A program made the translations under genes and the position numbers. A model generated the notes under the pieces. It worked only from the letters and a program-made list of their open reading frames with translations, did not search any database and was not told the origin of the DNA. DNA of 64,000 nt from Rhodovastum sp963804495 (GTDB lineage: Bacteria > Pseudomonadota > Alphaproteobacteria > Acetobacterales > Acetobacteraceae), in contig CAWDQN010000002.1 in the NCBI GenBank assembly GCA_963804495.1, forward strand, positions 1-64,000, given 5' to 3'. This document shows positions 1 through 10,005 of this stretch, in pieces; within the stretch, counting starts at the first letter, position 1, and the number at the start of each line of letters is the position of its first letter.

Positions 1-276
1 AGTGATCATGGCGGTGGTGGTGCTGGGCACAGCGATTGGGGCGGCCCTTGCCGTTCCGTTGGGCAGTGCCAACACTGCTGGAAAGCGGAACATCATCTCC
101 GAACCGAGGGGCGGAGGACCGTCGATACGAAGACCCTGTCGCCGGGGGTGTTGCCAGAGATGAACGGCAACCAGAGGCAAAGCTATGGCTTCCTCGTCGG
201 CGTCGGGACCGCTTTGGCGCTGATCGAACTGGCGGGTCCCACCGAAACGGTGCTGATCTTTGCCGGGGCAGCCTGA
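1..276 (+). CDS. 3' end of an unidentified gene, 5' end outside window
   Basis: The frame that stops with TGA at 274-276 ends in a hydrophobic stretch (FLVGVGTALALIEL) followed by LIFAGAA. Codon use in this frame looks genuine from about position 100 onward. Before that a different frame looks better, with a hydrophobic stretch (AVVVLGTAIGAALAVPL, about 8-65) and a stop at 161-163, so a one-base shift near 70-110 is possible. The TGA overlaps the ATG of the next small gene (TGATG), which argues that this stop is real and that the two are translated together. I do not recognise a family; it may be the end of a membrane protein. Confidence 0.35.
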   Translation, partial: SDHGGGGAGHSDWGGPCRSVGQCQHCWKAEHHLRTEGRRTVDTKTLSPGVLPEMNGNQRQSYGFLVGVGTALALIELAGPTETVLIFAGAA

Positions 277-452
277 TGACATGTCATCACATACTGCTCT
301 GGACCGCGCTGGCCAGCACCCTGGTCGCCGGTGCCAGCGCGGCGGCCGCCCTCGTGGCGCCGGTCGAGGTGCGCCTGCGGGATAACTCCTATCTGGGGAT
401 GCGGCCCGCGCCTGACCCCACGGCGGAGATCGCAGCGACGGCGGCAAAGTAG
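276..452 (+). CDS. small exported protein, unknown function
   Basis: A 58-residue protein whose ATG overlaps the preceding stop as TGATG. The N-terminal half is a typical signal peptide: hydrophobic core LLWTALASTLVAG and small residues around a probable cleavage site (ASAAAA). The remaining ~30 residues contain VEVRLRDNSYLGMRPAPDP and end in TAAK. Third codon positions are GC-rich like the clear genes around it, so I take it as real. It precedes the efflux operon on the same strand but is 417 bases away from it. No family recognised. Confidence 0.5.
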   Translation: MTCHHILLWTALASTLVAGASAAAALVAPVEVRLRDNSYLGMRPAPDPTAEIAATAAK

Positions 453-869
453 CACAGCGGCCCTTGCGAAACGACTGCCATCCAATGTAGCAGGGAACAA
501 CCATCGGCGGGGAGATCCATGAGCGAGCGCGTCATGGTGCTGCGGCAGGTTTTCGGCATGCAGGCGATGCTGAATGTGCGCGTCCGCAAGCTGCTTTCCC
601 CGGCGCCGTTCTTGGACTGCCATCGCCCTGCCCGAGCCGGGCACGCCCAGATGCCCGCGGGCTGGCCGCAGACCAAAAAAGGCCGCTGTGATCATGAACC
701 TGACACGCAGGAGCTCCGGAGCGATGCTGAGTCCGAGCCGCAACGAGGTCCCCCGTCCATCCGGCCCGAGAGTGGCGACGGATGGCGGCCTGGCTGGTTG
801 CTTGGTGCATGTGCGGACGGCGGGGGGGCGCATGACAGTAGGGCGGTATGCACGGGAGGCGGTGTCGGC
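453..869 (+). other. 417-bp gap before the efflux operon; one weak ORF
   Basis: No gene here can be assigned. An open frame starts at ATG 519 behind GGGGAG and runs into the efflux gene, but its product resembles nothing. A second frame (694-873, 59 aa, starting MNLTRRSSGAML) ends in a TGA that overlaps the ATG of the outer-membrane factor (ATGA at 870-873), so it might be a short coupled leader peptide. I see no terminator or clear promoter. Confidence 0.3.
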
Positions 870-2519
870 ATGAGGACACTGCCAATTCGTTCGGCTTCGG
901 CAGGTGCTGCCGCGGCTGGCCGCGCGGCGGCGCCGGCGTGCTGTCGGCTGCTGGCCGTGGTCCTGGCACTGCCGGTCGCCGGCTGCATGGTCGGTCCGGA
1001 CTTCACCGCACCGACGGCGCCGGTCGCCGAGAAATTTCTGGAATCCAGCAACCCGGCGGTCAAGACCGACCATCAGGAATACGAAACCTGGTGGACCGTG
1101 TTCCACGATCCCACCCTCGACCGCCTGATCAAGCTTGCCTATGAGCAGAACCTGACCCTGCTGGCCGCCGGCGCCCGGGTATTGGAGGCACGGGCGACGC
1201 TGGGTGTGGCCATCGGCGAATTCTACCCACAGACCCAGCAGATCGGGGCGAACGTCGGCTACAACCAGGCCAGCTCCGTCGATCCGGCATCGAACCCACT
1301 GAGCCAGCTCGGGAATTATTGGCGTGCTTCCCTCGCCACACAGGTTGCCTGGGAGTTGGATTTGTGGGGCAAGTTCCGGCGTGGCGTGCAATCCGCCGAT
1401 GCCGCCTATCTTGCATCGATCGCCAGCTACGACGATGTGCTGGTCACTCTCCTGGGCGATGTCGCAACCAGTTACATCGGCATTCGCACGCTGCAGCAGC
1501 AGATCGGGATTGCGCAGGAGAACGTCGTGAAGCAGCGCAAGGCCCTTGCCATCGCGCGCGACCGGTTCTATGGCGGCACGGCCACCGGACTCGACGTGTT
1601 CCAGGCTGAGAATGTCCTGGCGCAGACCGAGGCGACGATCCCGCAACTGACCGCCCAGCTGCAGCAAGGCGAGGACGCGTTGCGGGTTCTGCTCGGTATG
1701 ACGCCGGAGTCACTTGACACTCTGCTGGCTGGTTCGGCGGGCATCCCGGTGCCGCCGAAGGATGTTGCCGTCGGCATTCCCGCCGATCTGGTTCGCCGCC
1801 GTCCGGACATACGCGCCGCCGAGTTCAACGCCGCCGCGCAGAGCGCGCAGATCGGCATTGCCAAGGCGGATCTTTATCCGGCGTTCAGCCTGACCGGGGC
1901 ATTCGGCACCGTGGCCGGTTCGGTCGGCAGGAACCGTCTGAACGAAGTTTTCACGGCGAACGGCATCCAGTTCGCCTTCGGTCCACAGTTCAGTTGGCCG
2001 GTCCTCAACTATGGCCAGATCACCAACAACGTGCGGGCGCAGGATGCGCGCCTGCAGGCGCTGCTGATTGAGTACCGGAACACCGTGCTGAAGGCCCAGC
2101 AGGAGGTGGAGAACGGGCTGGCCGCCTTCCTGCAAGGACAACTGCAGGTCGAGCTCCTGCGTCGCAGTGTCGCGGCTGCCAACAGTGCGTTGCGTATCGC
2201 GCTCGATCAGTACCTCCTGGGAACAAGGGATTTCACCACCGTGCTGACCGCAGAGCAGAATCTCTACCAGGCGCAAACCAGCCTGGCGTCGGCGTCAGGC
2301 AACGTCTCCACCGGCCTTGCCTCGGTCTACCGCGCCCTTGGGGGCGGCTGGCAGATACGGCAGGGCAACGAGTTCGTGAATGGCGCCACAATCGAGGAAA
2401 TGCGCAACCGGACGAATTGGGGGGGGGTGTTGCCGCCGGCCGATCAGCCGCAGCCGGCGGCTCCCGGGCTGCCCTCGCCCGCCGACCGAGGACCCGACGT
2501 TCGGGCGCCGCAGTGGTGA
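870..2519 (+). CDS. RND efflux outer-membrane factor, NodT family lipoprotein
   Basis: 549 aa. This TolC-type outer-membrane channel forms the exit duct of a tripartite RND pump. The start at 870 is chosen for the GGGAGG site ten bases upstream and because it puts a signal peptide directly at the N-terminus: hydrophobic LLAVVLALPVAGC with lipidation on Cys39, followed by MVGPDFTAP, the usual N-terminus of NodT lipoproteins (CxVGPDY). Two OEP repeats follow, with the family signatures VAWELDLWGKFRR and DLVRRRPDIRAAE. The adaptor gene starts eight bases downstream. Substrate cannot be told from the sequence. Confidence 0.93.
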   Translation: MRTLPIRSASAGAAAAGRAAAPACCRLLAVVLALPVAGCMVGPDFTAPTAPVAEKFLESSNPAVKTDHQEYETWWTVFHDPTLDRLIKLAYEQNLTLLAAGARVLEARATLGVAIGEFYPQTQQIGANVGYNQASSVDPASNPLSQLGNYWRASLATQVAWELDLWGKFRRGVQSADAAYLASIASYDDVLVTLLGDVATSYIGIRTLQQQIGIAQENVVKQRKALAIARDRFYGGTATGLDVFQAENVLAQTEATIPQLTAQLQQGEDALRVLLGMTPESLDTLLAGSAGIPVPPKDVAVGIPADLVRRRPDIRAAEFNAAAQSAQIGIAKADLYPAFSLTGAFGTVAGSVGRNRLNEVFTANGIQFAFGPQFSWPVLNYGQITNNVRAQDARLQALLIEYRNTVLKAQQEVENGLAAFLQGQLQVELLRRSVAAANSALRIALDQYLLGTRDFTTVLTAEQNLYQAQTSLASASGNVSTGLASVYRALGGGWQIRQGNEFVNGATIEEMRNRTNWGGVLPPADQPQPAAPGLPSPADRGPDVRAPQW

Positions 2520-2526
2520 GGATGCC

Positions 2527-3693
2527 ATGACAATGTTTCTCCCTATGCCCGCAGCAGCGACGGCCGGCTGGAAGGCAGCTGTCCTGATCGTCGTGATGGT
2601 CGTGATGGCCGGCGGCGGCGCGCACGCGCAAGCGCCGGCGCAAGCGCTCCCGGCGGTTCCGGTTGTGCAGCCGAAGGTGCAGAACGTTAGCGAGTATCTG
2701 GAGATACCCGGGAATGCTGCCCCCGTCGCCCAGGTGAAGCTGATCGCGCGTGTCGTCGGCTATCTCGAACAATTGCATTTCGCTGATGGCGCTTTTGTCA
2801 GGAAAGACGATCTGCTCGTCACCATCCAGCAGGATCAATACAAGGCGCAACTGGAGCAGGCCAAGGCGCAGCTGCAACTGCAACAGGCGGCGCTGCTCTA
2901 TGCCAAGACCGAGGTGGTCCGCTACACCGCGCTGGCGAAGAAAGACGCGGCAACCCAGGTCGATGTCGATCACTGGAACTTCGAGCGGGCAAGCGCGGAG
3001 GCCAATATCCTGGCGGCGCAGGCTCAGGTGGCAATCGCACAACTGAACCTGAGCTACACGGAGGTCCGCGCACCGTTCGACGGCCAGATGGGCAAGCACC
3101 TGATCGATCCCGGCAACGTAGTCGGCGGCAACGGTCAGCAAGCCGAACTCGCCGAGATCGTTCAGCTCGACCCGATCTATGTGGTTGCCAATATCAGTTC
3201 GCAACAGGCGCTGCAGGTCAGGGAGAACCTCAACCAGCGGCGACTCACGCTGGAGGAGATGCTGAAAATTCCCGTTGACGCGGCGCTCGCCGATGAGACC
3301 GGGTTTCCGCATCACGGCACCATCGAATATGTCGCGCCGGCGATCGATCCGGCGACCGGAACCCTTCTTGTTCGCGGCATCCTGCGCAATCCTAACCGGA
3401 CTTTGCTGCCCGGCATGTTCGTCAATATCCGACTTCCCATGGGCAGGAATGTGAGCAACGCGTTGTTGGTGCCCGACCGCGCCCTGCAGGCGGACCAGGG
3501 CGGCCGCTACCTGCTGGTCCTCGATCAGGACAATGTTGTCCAGCAGCGCTATGTCCAGCTTGGCGAGCTGATCGGCACGCTGCGGGTCATCAGCTCCGGC
3601 CTCAAGCCGGATGACAGGGTCGTGGTGGGCGAACTCTGGCGCGCCACGCCGGGCACGAAAGTGGACCCGCAAATGACCAACAACGGCGGGTAG
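2527..3693 (+). CDS. RND efflux periplasmic adaptor (membrane fusion protein)
   Basis: 388 aa, starting seven bases after the outer-membrane factor. It has an N-terminal hydrophobic segment ending AHAQ (exported), then a lipoyl/barrel-sandwich region (ARVVGYLEQLHFADGAFVRK), a Gln/Ala-rich alpha hairpin around residues 100-170 (EQAKAQLQLQQAALLY), the return strand of the lipoyl domain (YTEVRAPFDGQMGK) and a beta-barrel region with PATGTLLVRGIL and LPGMFVNIRLP. This is the AcrA/HlyD-like adaptor that joins the inner pump to the outer channel. Gene order outer factor-adaptor-pump on one strand with short gaps indicates one operon. No regulator gene is adjacent. Confidence 0.93.
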   Translation: MTMFLPMPAAATAGWKAAVLIVVMVVMAGGGAHAQAPAQALPAVPVVQPKVQNVSEYLEIPGNAAPVAQVKLIARVVGYLEQLHFADGAFVRKDDLLVTIQQDQYKAQLEQAKAQLQLQQAALLYAKTEVVRYTALAKKDAATQVDVDHWNFERASAEANILAAQAQVAIAQLNLSYTEVRAPFDGQMGKHLIDPGNVVGGNGQQAELAEIVQLDPIYVVANISSQQALQVRENLNQRRLTLEEMLKIPVDAALADETGFPHHGTIEYVAPAIDPATGTLLVRGILRNPNRTLLPGMFVNIRLPMGRNVSNALLVPDRALQADQGGRYLLVLDQDNVVQQRYVQLGELIGTLRVISSGLKPDDRVVVGELWRATPGTKVDPQMTNNGG

Positions 3694-3704
3694 GGCATGC
3701 GCCG

Positions 3705-6700
3705 ATGATGTCGAAATTTTTCATCGAGCGTCCGGTCCTCGCCAATGTCCTGGCGATCGTTCTGGTGCTGATCGGTGCGGTCTGCGTCTATCGTCTGCCG
3801 GTCGCCCAGTATCCGAACGTGGTACCGCCGACCGTGCAGGTGACCGCGAGCTATCCGGGCGCCAGCGCGCAGACCATCATCGACACCGTGGCGCTGCCGA
3901 TCGAGACGCAGGTGAACGGCGTCGATCGCATGCTGTATATGCAGTCCACCAGCGCCGCCGATGGCACCTATAGCCTGACGGTAACGTTCGCGATCGGCAC
4001 CGACCCGGATATCGACCAGGTGCTGGTGCAGAACCGGGTGCAGATCGCACTTGCGTCACTGCCGCAACCGGTGCAGGCGCAGGGCGTGAGCGTGCAGAAA
4101 AAGAGCACGGCGATCCTGCAGATCGTCACCCTGAGCGCGCCGGACGGGCAATACGACGGCCTGTACATGAGCAACTACGCCACCATCAACCTCACCAACG
4201 AGCTGGCACGCCTGCCGGGTGTGGGTGCGGTGAAGGTGTTTGGCGCCGGCGAGTATTCCATGCGGATCTGGATGGACCCGCAGAAGCTGTTCTCCTTCGG
4301 CCTGGTGCCGAAAGACGTGATCGATTCCGTGCGGATGCAGAGCCAGAACGTCGCCTCCGGCCAGGTCGGCATGCCGCCGGCGCCGAAGGGGCAGGCATTC
4401 CAGTACACGGTCGACATCCAGTCACGCCTGAACGACCCGAATCAATTCGCCGACATCATCGTCAAGGATCAGACAGCCCAAGGCGGGCGGCTCATTCGCG
4501 TCAGGGATATCGGGCGCATCGAGCTCGGCTCGCAAACCTATGCACAGGAATTTAAGCTGAACGGCAAGCCGGCCGCGGGCATCGGAATCTACCAGACGCC
4601 CGAGGCCAATTCGCTGCAAGTCGGCAACGAGGTCAAGGCACTGATGGCGGAGCTGTCACGCCGCTTTCCGCCGGGGCTGCACTACGCCATTCCGTACGAC
4701 ACGACCATTTTCATCAGTGCGTCCATCAGCGAGGTCTACAGCACGCTGTACCAGGCGGGCATCCTGGTGCTGATCGTCATCCTGGTGTTCCTGCAGAACT
4801 TCCGCGCGACCATGGTGCCGGCGACGACCGTGCCGGTTACGATCATTGGGGCCTTTGCCGGCATGGCGGCACTTGGCTTCACCGTCAACCTCTCCACCCT
4901 GTTCGGCATCGTGCTGGCGATCGGCATTGTGGTGGACGATGCCATCGTCATCGTCGAAGGCGTGACCAAATATATCGAGCGAGGCATGTCCGGCCACAAC
5001 TCGGCCATCAAGGCGATGGGTGAGTTGTTCGGGCCGATCATCGGCATCACCCTGGTGTTGATGGCGGTGTTCGTGCCAGCCGCCTTCGTGCCCGGCCTGA
5101 CCGGCAACATGTTCGCGCAATTTGCGCTGGTGATCGCGGTAACGGCACTGATCAGTGCGGTGAACGCGGCCACGCTCAAGCCGACCCAGTGCGCCGCCTG
5201 GCTGCGCACGCCGGTGCCGCCGGAGCAGCGCAATGTTTTCTATCGCGGCTTCAATTTCGTCTACGACCCCATGGAAGCCGGCTATACGGCGTTTATCGGC
5301 CAGATGGTGCGGCGCAGCGGGCTGATGGTGCTGATCGCGCTCGCTCTCGGCGGCGGGGCCATCTGGGGTCTCGGCCGGCTGCCGACGGCATTCATTCCGA
5401 TTGACGACCAAGGCTATTTGCTGTCTGCCGTGCAGCTTCCGGACGGGGCTTCGCAAGGCCGGACGACCGCGACGCTCGACCAGCTGACGAAGGTGGCGCT
5501 TGCAACCCCGGGCGTGCAGGAAGTGATCGCGATCTCGGGTTTGTCGCTGCTCGACAACAGCGCCGATTTGGCCAACGCCGGGGCCGTCTGGATCATCGAG
5601 AAACCGTTCGGTGAGCGCGGGAGCGCGAAGGGTCAGGACCTGCTCTCGATGTACGAACACCTGCAGGGCGGGCTTACCTCGCTGCCGGATGGGCGGGCGT
5701 ATGTACTGCCGCCGCCGGCGATTTAGGGTATCGGCAATGCCGGCGGGTTTCAGATGCAGGTGGAAATGCTCGGCGGCAGCTTCGACTACCAGAAGCTGAA
5801 AAATTATACCGAGCAGATCGTCAACGAGGCCAACAAGGATCCCCGGCTGCAGCACGTGCTGACCACGGTGAGAACAGACGCGCCGCAGGTGGCGCTCACG
5901 GTGGACCGGGCCAGGGCGCAGACCCTGCGGGTGTCGGTGGGCGACGTGTTCGCCGCCCTCACCGACTATGTGGGGTCCACTTATGTCAACCAGTTCAACA
6001 AATTCGGCCTGTCGCTGCAGGTCTATGTGCAGGCCGACTCCCAGTTCCGCTTGCAGCCGGACGATTTGTTGAACCTGAACGTGCGTAGCCAGGACGGGCA
6101 GATGGTGCCGATCGGCGCGGTCGCGCATCTCGGTCCGGCGGTTGGGCCGGCGCTGATCACGCTCTACAATCTCTTCCCCTCGGCAACCATCATCGGCGGA
6201 CCCGGGACCGGCTACAGTTCGGGCGAGGCGATCGCCGCAATGGAAGAGATCGCCAAACGGGTGCTGCCGAGCGACATGACCTTCGAATGGTCGGCCATGT
6301 CCTATCAGGAGAAGCTCACCGGCAATCAGCTTTATTACGTCTTTGCCCTGTCGATCCTGCTGGTCTATCTCTGCCTTGCCGGCCAGTACGAGAGCTGGGT
6401 GCTGCCGTTGGCGGTGCTCTCGGCGGTGCCGCTGGCCCTGTTGGGTCCGGTCGCCGCCTTGACTGGTTTGGGGGCGGCGCAAAATCTTTACGTGCAGATC
6501 GGTTTGATGCTGCTGATCGCGCTGTCGGCCAAGAACGGTATTCTGATTGTCGAAATGGCGCGGGAGCACCGACTCATCGACGGGATGTCGATCCTGGAGT
6601 TGGCGGTGGAGGCATCACGGTCGCGGTTCCGGCCGATCCTGATGACGTCGTTTGCCTTCATTCTCGGCGTTCTGCCGTTGGTGTTGGCCACCGGCGCGGG

Positions 6701-6866
6701 GGCAAATGCGCGCAAATCGCTCGGCATCAGCGTATTCACCGGTATGCTTGCGTCCACCTGTCTGGCGGTGCTGTTCGTGCCGTCGTTTTTCGTGGTGCTG
6801 CAACGCTTCGAGGAATGGAGGAAGGGGCGCAAGGCGCCACATGCTATCCCGATCGCGGAGCCATGA
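3705..6866 (+). pseudogene. RND efflux pump, HAE1 type, with in-frame amber stop
   Basis: The inner-membrane proton/drug antiporter of this operon. Reading through one TAG (5724-5726, codon 674) gives 1053 residues, the normal length of the family. The pieces are 3705-5726 (673 aa) and 5754-6866 in the same frame, though the real continuation starts right after the TAG. N-terminus FFIERPVLANVLAIVL and the TM4 proton-relay aspartates (GIVVDDAIVIVEG) are present. The stop lies in the conserved PPPAI-x-GIGNAGGFQMQ loop of the pore domain, where relatives usually have Gln; CAG to TAG is a single transition. No other damage is visible, so it is a very recent nonsense mutation, a suppressed stop or a base-call error. 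Confidence 0.88.
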
Positions 6867-6952
6867 TTCGGTAGCCGGCCGCTTGTGACGCTCCGCGCCA
6901 GGGAAATCGGCAAAGCCGGGCGAACATGCCGGCCAACCAGGGGGGCGACGCC

Positions 6953-7930
6953 ATGCTTCGCCGCGGAAGACCGACGCAACCGAGCCGCATCGGGGCGCTG
7001 GCGCTGGCCGGGCTGACGTTGTCGGGGGCGTCCGCCAGGGCGGATCAGGGTGGCGTGAGCTTCTGGCTGCCGGGGCAATACGCGAGCTTCGCGGCGGTGG
7101 CGCCCGACCCGGGGTGGTCGCTGCCGGTCAATTTTTACACATACTCCGGCTCCGTCGGGGCCAGCCGGACTTTGCCGCGCGGCAAGCTGGTGGCCGGCGG
7201 TTTGAGGGGGGCGCTGGACGAGCTGTTCATCGTGCCGACCTACACGTTGGACACCACGGTCCTTGGCGCAAGGCCGAGTTTTTCGCTGTCCCTGGTGCCT
7301 GCGTACGCCAGTTCATCGGCAAATGTCAGACTGGGGTCATTGTCGAAGTCACGGGCGGACTCGGTGATCGGCATCGGCAACCTGACGCCGACGGCGAACC
7401 TGTTCTGGACGGCGGGCATGAGCAATTTCATGGTCTACGCCACCGGCTCATACTGGACCGGCAACTACGACCCCAACCGGCTGTCCAATATCGGCATCGG
7501 TCATGCCGCCATCGACGCCGGGGCTGCGTATACATACTACAACACGAAGACCGGAACCGAGATGTCGGCGACCCTGGGCTTCACCAAGAATTTCGTGAAT
7601 ACGACGGACAATTATACCAACGGACTCGATTCCCACCTCGATCTCGGCACGGCGCAATTCCTGTCCGACAAGTTTTTCGTCGGCGTGGTGGGGTATTATT
7701 ATCAGCAGCTTACCGCCGATCACGGACAGCTACCGATTGCCGGGCCGTTCGAATCGCGGGTGCGCGCCGCCGGGCCGCAGATCGGCTACAATTTCGACCT
7801 TGGCGACGGGTTGACCCTGGCGACCAACCTGCGCGGCTACGCGGAGTTCGCCGCCCACGATAGAACGCAGGGGTATGCGATTTTCGCGACGGCGAGCATC
7901 CCGCTGTCGGGGCTGTTCAAGGCGCATTGA
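6953..7930 (+). CDS. SphA/MetA-pathway-like outer-membrane beta-barrel protein
   Basis: 325 aa. It begins with a signal peptide (ALALAGLTLSGASARAD) and continues as alternating aromatic/polar strands typical of a beta barrel (FWLPGQYASFAAV, NFMVYATGSYWTGNYDP, SIPLSGLFKAH at the end). It matches the SphA family / PF13557 proteins found beside degradation or efflux genes and thought to pass hydrophobic compounds across the outer membrane. ATG 6953 is preferred over 6926 because a GGGGGG purine run lies seven bases before it and the signal peptide is then of normal length. It is 86 bases downstream of the pump and may belong to the same operon. Confidence 0.75.
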   Translation: MLRRGRPTQPSRIGALALAGLTLSGASARADQGGVSFWLPGQYASFAAVAPDPGWSLPVNFYTYSGSVGASRTLPRGKLVAGGLRGALDELFIVPTYTLDTTVLGARPSFSLSLVPAYASSSANVRLGSLSKSRADSVIGIGNLTPTANLFWTAGMSNFMVYATGSYWTGNYDPNRLSNIGIGHAAIDAGAAYTYYNTKTGTEMSATLGFTKNFVNTTDNYTNGLDSHLDLGTAQFLSDKFFVGVVGYYYQQLTADHGQLPIAGPFESRVRAAGPQIGYNFDLGDGLTLATNLRGYAEFAAHDRTQGYAIFATASIPLSGLFKAH

Positions 7931-8282
7931 CGGAAGGCCAGGGCCGGCCATCCAGGTCATCACGGGTGAACCATGTGGGCAAGCCACGCGCCTGAACGCG
8001 TGGGGACGGCAGCCGTCGGGCGGCGTGCGCATCTGCGTGTCGCTGAGATCGCGGCGCGATCCCGTGGCTGTCATGGACTGAAGTTGCCACGGAGCTGAGC
8101 TTTGTATTTTTTTAAACGCTGCAATGTCGTGAATAATGCGACGAAGAAAGGAACAAAGTTGCCGTTCGATGTTGATTGTGGCCTAACTGGCAGAAATGGT
8201 TGCGTCTTGGTCGGGAAGCCGGTAAAATGTCGTCATATGTAAGTGAATGCTTCGATACGAAGCGCACCCAAGGACGGAGCCG
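7931..8282 (+). other. 352-bp gene-free stretch
   Basis: No gene seen. It turns AT-richer from about 8100, with a T-run at 8108-8114. The last bases hold the ribosome-binding site (GGACGGAG) of the next gene. No strong hairpin before the T-run. Confidence 0.4.
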
Positions 8283-8717
8283 ATGCTGACGCCCCATCTG
8301 CACTTCACCTTCTCGCACAACGTCACCCCGGACGTAGCGCTCACCAACTTCTGGCCGCCCGAGGATGGGTTCGTGTGGTCCACCAAGTCCTGGTGCCAGC
8401 TGGCGTTCGACATCCCCGGCGGCGTCGGCCCGGCGGGTGACGGCGCCGAACTGCTGTTCGATCTCGACGTGTTTCGTGCCGCGCCGGATTTGGAAGGGCA
8501 GGACATCCATGTCTATGCGAATGGGTTGCGCCTGGCGTCACGTCATGTGACCGCCCGCACCACGATCCTGATCGAACTTCCCCGCGGCCTGCTGCGCCAG
8601 CACGGCAATGTCATTATCATCGACACGGCCGACGCGGCGCATCCCAGCGACTTTGGGGAAGCCGATAGCCGCAGGCTGGGGATCAAGCTGTTTTCGGTGC
8701 AGCTGCGCGGGTTTTGA
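8283..8717 (+). CDS. beta-sandwich accessory-domain protein, glycan cluster
   Basis: 144 aa. ATG 8283 follows GGACGGAG at a normal distance. The whole protein is one domain that, in my recollection, is often appended to glycosyltransferases in Rhodospirillales: a PPEDGFVWSTKSWCQLAF block, a middle part with HVYANGLRLASRHV, and a DSRRLGIKLFSVQLRGF block at the C-terminus. The pattern of hydrophobic strands suggests a galactose-binding-like beta sandwich. Function is not established; position at the head of a glycan gene group suggests a role in sugar binding or polymer assembly. It has no signal peptide. Confidence 0.55.
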   Translation: MLTPHLHFTFSHNVTPDVALTNFWPPEDGFVWSTKSWCQLAFDIPGGVGPAGDGAELLFDLDVFRAAPDLEGQDIHVYANGLRLASRHVTARTTILIELPRGLLRQHGNVIIIDTADAAHPSDFGEADSRRLGIKLFSVQLRGF

Positions 8718-9020
8718 GGGCCGCGGTTGACGTTCCGGTGTTCCATGCCACTATGCAGGTCGAAGTTTAGGGAACGCGAGAAATGCTCTTACCGATGGGC
8801 CGCTGCATGGGAGACAGCAGTGATCGATCTGCCTACTGCAATTTGCTTTAGCGATCTCGGGTTACGGGCCGAGACGCTTCGGCTCCTGCGGGCGTCCACT
8901 CCGACCCAGGATTGGGCTCGCACGGTTTTGCGGCATCTACGCCTACAACTCCCGCCCAATTTGCATTAGCGGCCGTTGTAGTGGGACAACTTCGGATGTT
9001 CTCGCGAACGCATTCTTCGA
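8718..9020 (+). other. 303-bp gap leading into the AT-rich island
   Basis: A short open frame exists at 8727-8969 but has no family resemblance. Composition changes from GC-rich to AT-rich toward 9000, marking the left edge of an island with different base use. No promoter can be named with confidence. Confidence 0.35.
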
Positions 9021-9945
9021 ATGAGGAAATCGGTGAAAATATCAATAATACAATCTTCCGATCCTTGCAAGTATGTCCCGCTTCTTGCTGAAACCAGTCG
9101 GACAGTATCGCTGTATTGTACGTAAATATAGCTTCCATCAAGAGATTTATATTGGTGTCAAGCGCGGATATTTTTCTTGGCATGCCGCGTTTAATAGGAT
9201 TTTTATAATCAAAGAATTTCTCGACAGGGGGGAAACGGGATGGCTCCTTTATGTAGATGCGGATGCGTATATTTCTGACTTTGATTTTGATTTGAGAAAT
9301 TATTTGAGTGACAAGCATGATTACGTGATGATAGCGACGCATGGGGCTATCGATGATCTCTGCTGGGACGTCAACTCTGGTGTTTTTTTTCTCAATCTCG
9401 ATCACGTTCTGGCCCGCCCATTGATCGAACGGTGGCTGGCATCATTCTTGACCATTGAAGATCATGTACTTCGCGGTATGGAAACGTGGCCAATTGGGGG
9501 CGGGGATCAGTGGCACCTTCAGGAGGTCCTTCGAAATTTCCCAATCTTTTGTCAGCACTTCCATTATGCTGACAAGGCATTCATTAACTCCCCTGTTGCC
9601 ACATTTATTCGACAGCAACTCAGAGAGGAACACCCAGATTTTGTCTCACGAGTTGAACATATTCGGACCGATGTAAATCGGTTACTATCAAATGTTTGCG
9701 ATTCTGGTAATGTTCTCCCAATGGCTTGCGGACAAGTGGAAAAAATAACGCAGCAAGAAACGTTCGGCGGGCACGAGAGCGACCTTGTCGAGGCAATTTA
9801 TAGGGGATTGCTTGGCCGCGCAGCGGACAGGACGGGGCTTGATGAATACGTTGCTCTCATTAAGAAGCGAGGTATAACCAAGGGCGTTGCCGAGGTCATT
9901 AAGATCGTTTCTTCGAGTTCGGAATTTCAAAATGTCCAACGTTGA
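9021..9945 (+). pseudogene. glycosyltransferase with C-terminal DUF4214, frameshifted near codon 34
   Basis: The frame from ATG 9021 gives MRKSVKISIIQSSDP...VSLYCT and then TAA. The frame from 9073 takes over with KYSFHQEIYIGVKRGYFSW. Removing one base at about 9123 joins them as YCTKYSFHQEIYIG, matching the start of the paralogue at 10006-11415 (FCSLQGGEYRDYIGVKQGYY). The joined protein is 307 aa: a GT-A transferase of the GMA12/GT34-like type with the DxD motif (LLYVDADAYISD), a GVFFLNLD block, and a DUF4214 domain (residues ~255-305, IYRGLLGRAADRTGLDEYV). Codon use is AT-richer than the flanks. The 9073-9945 part alone would lack the first strand of the nucleotide-binding fold. Confidence 0.7.
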
Positions 9946-10005
9946 AGATATAGGATCGATCAAAGCGAGTTTGCCGCGTTCCTTAGAGGTGTCACATTTC
10001 GTCTT

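Noticed and set aside
5724..5726. Pyrrolysine or general UAG recoding
   Set aside because: Other genes here use TAG as a normal stop (adaptor at 3691, the M20 hydrolase and NodT genes), and no pyl genes are seen.
4656..6569. Very long antisense open frames (also 183-1667, 2233-3672, 12902-13936, 15439-17235, 22188-23906, 32543-34846, 35767-38100, 42971-45601, 52191-53909)
   Set aside because: They lie opposite clear genes, read as Arg/Gln/His-rich nonsense and follow from high third-position GC; no family motifs.
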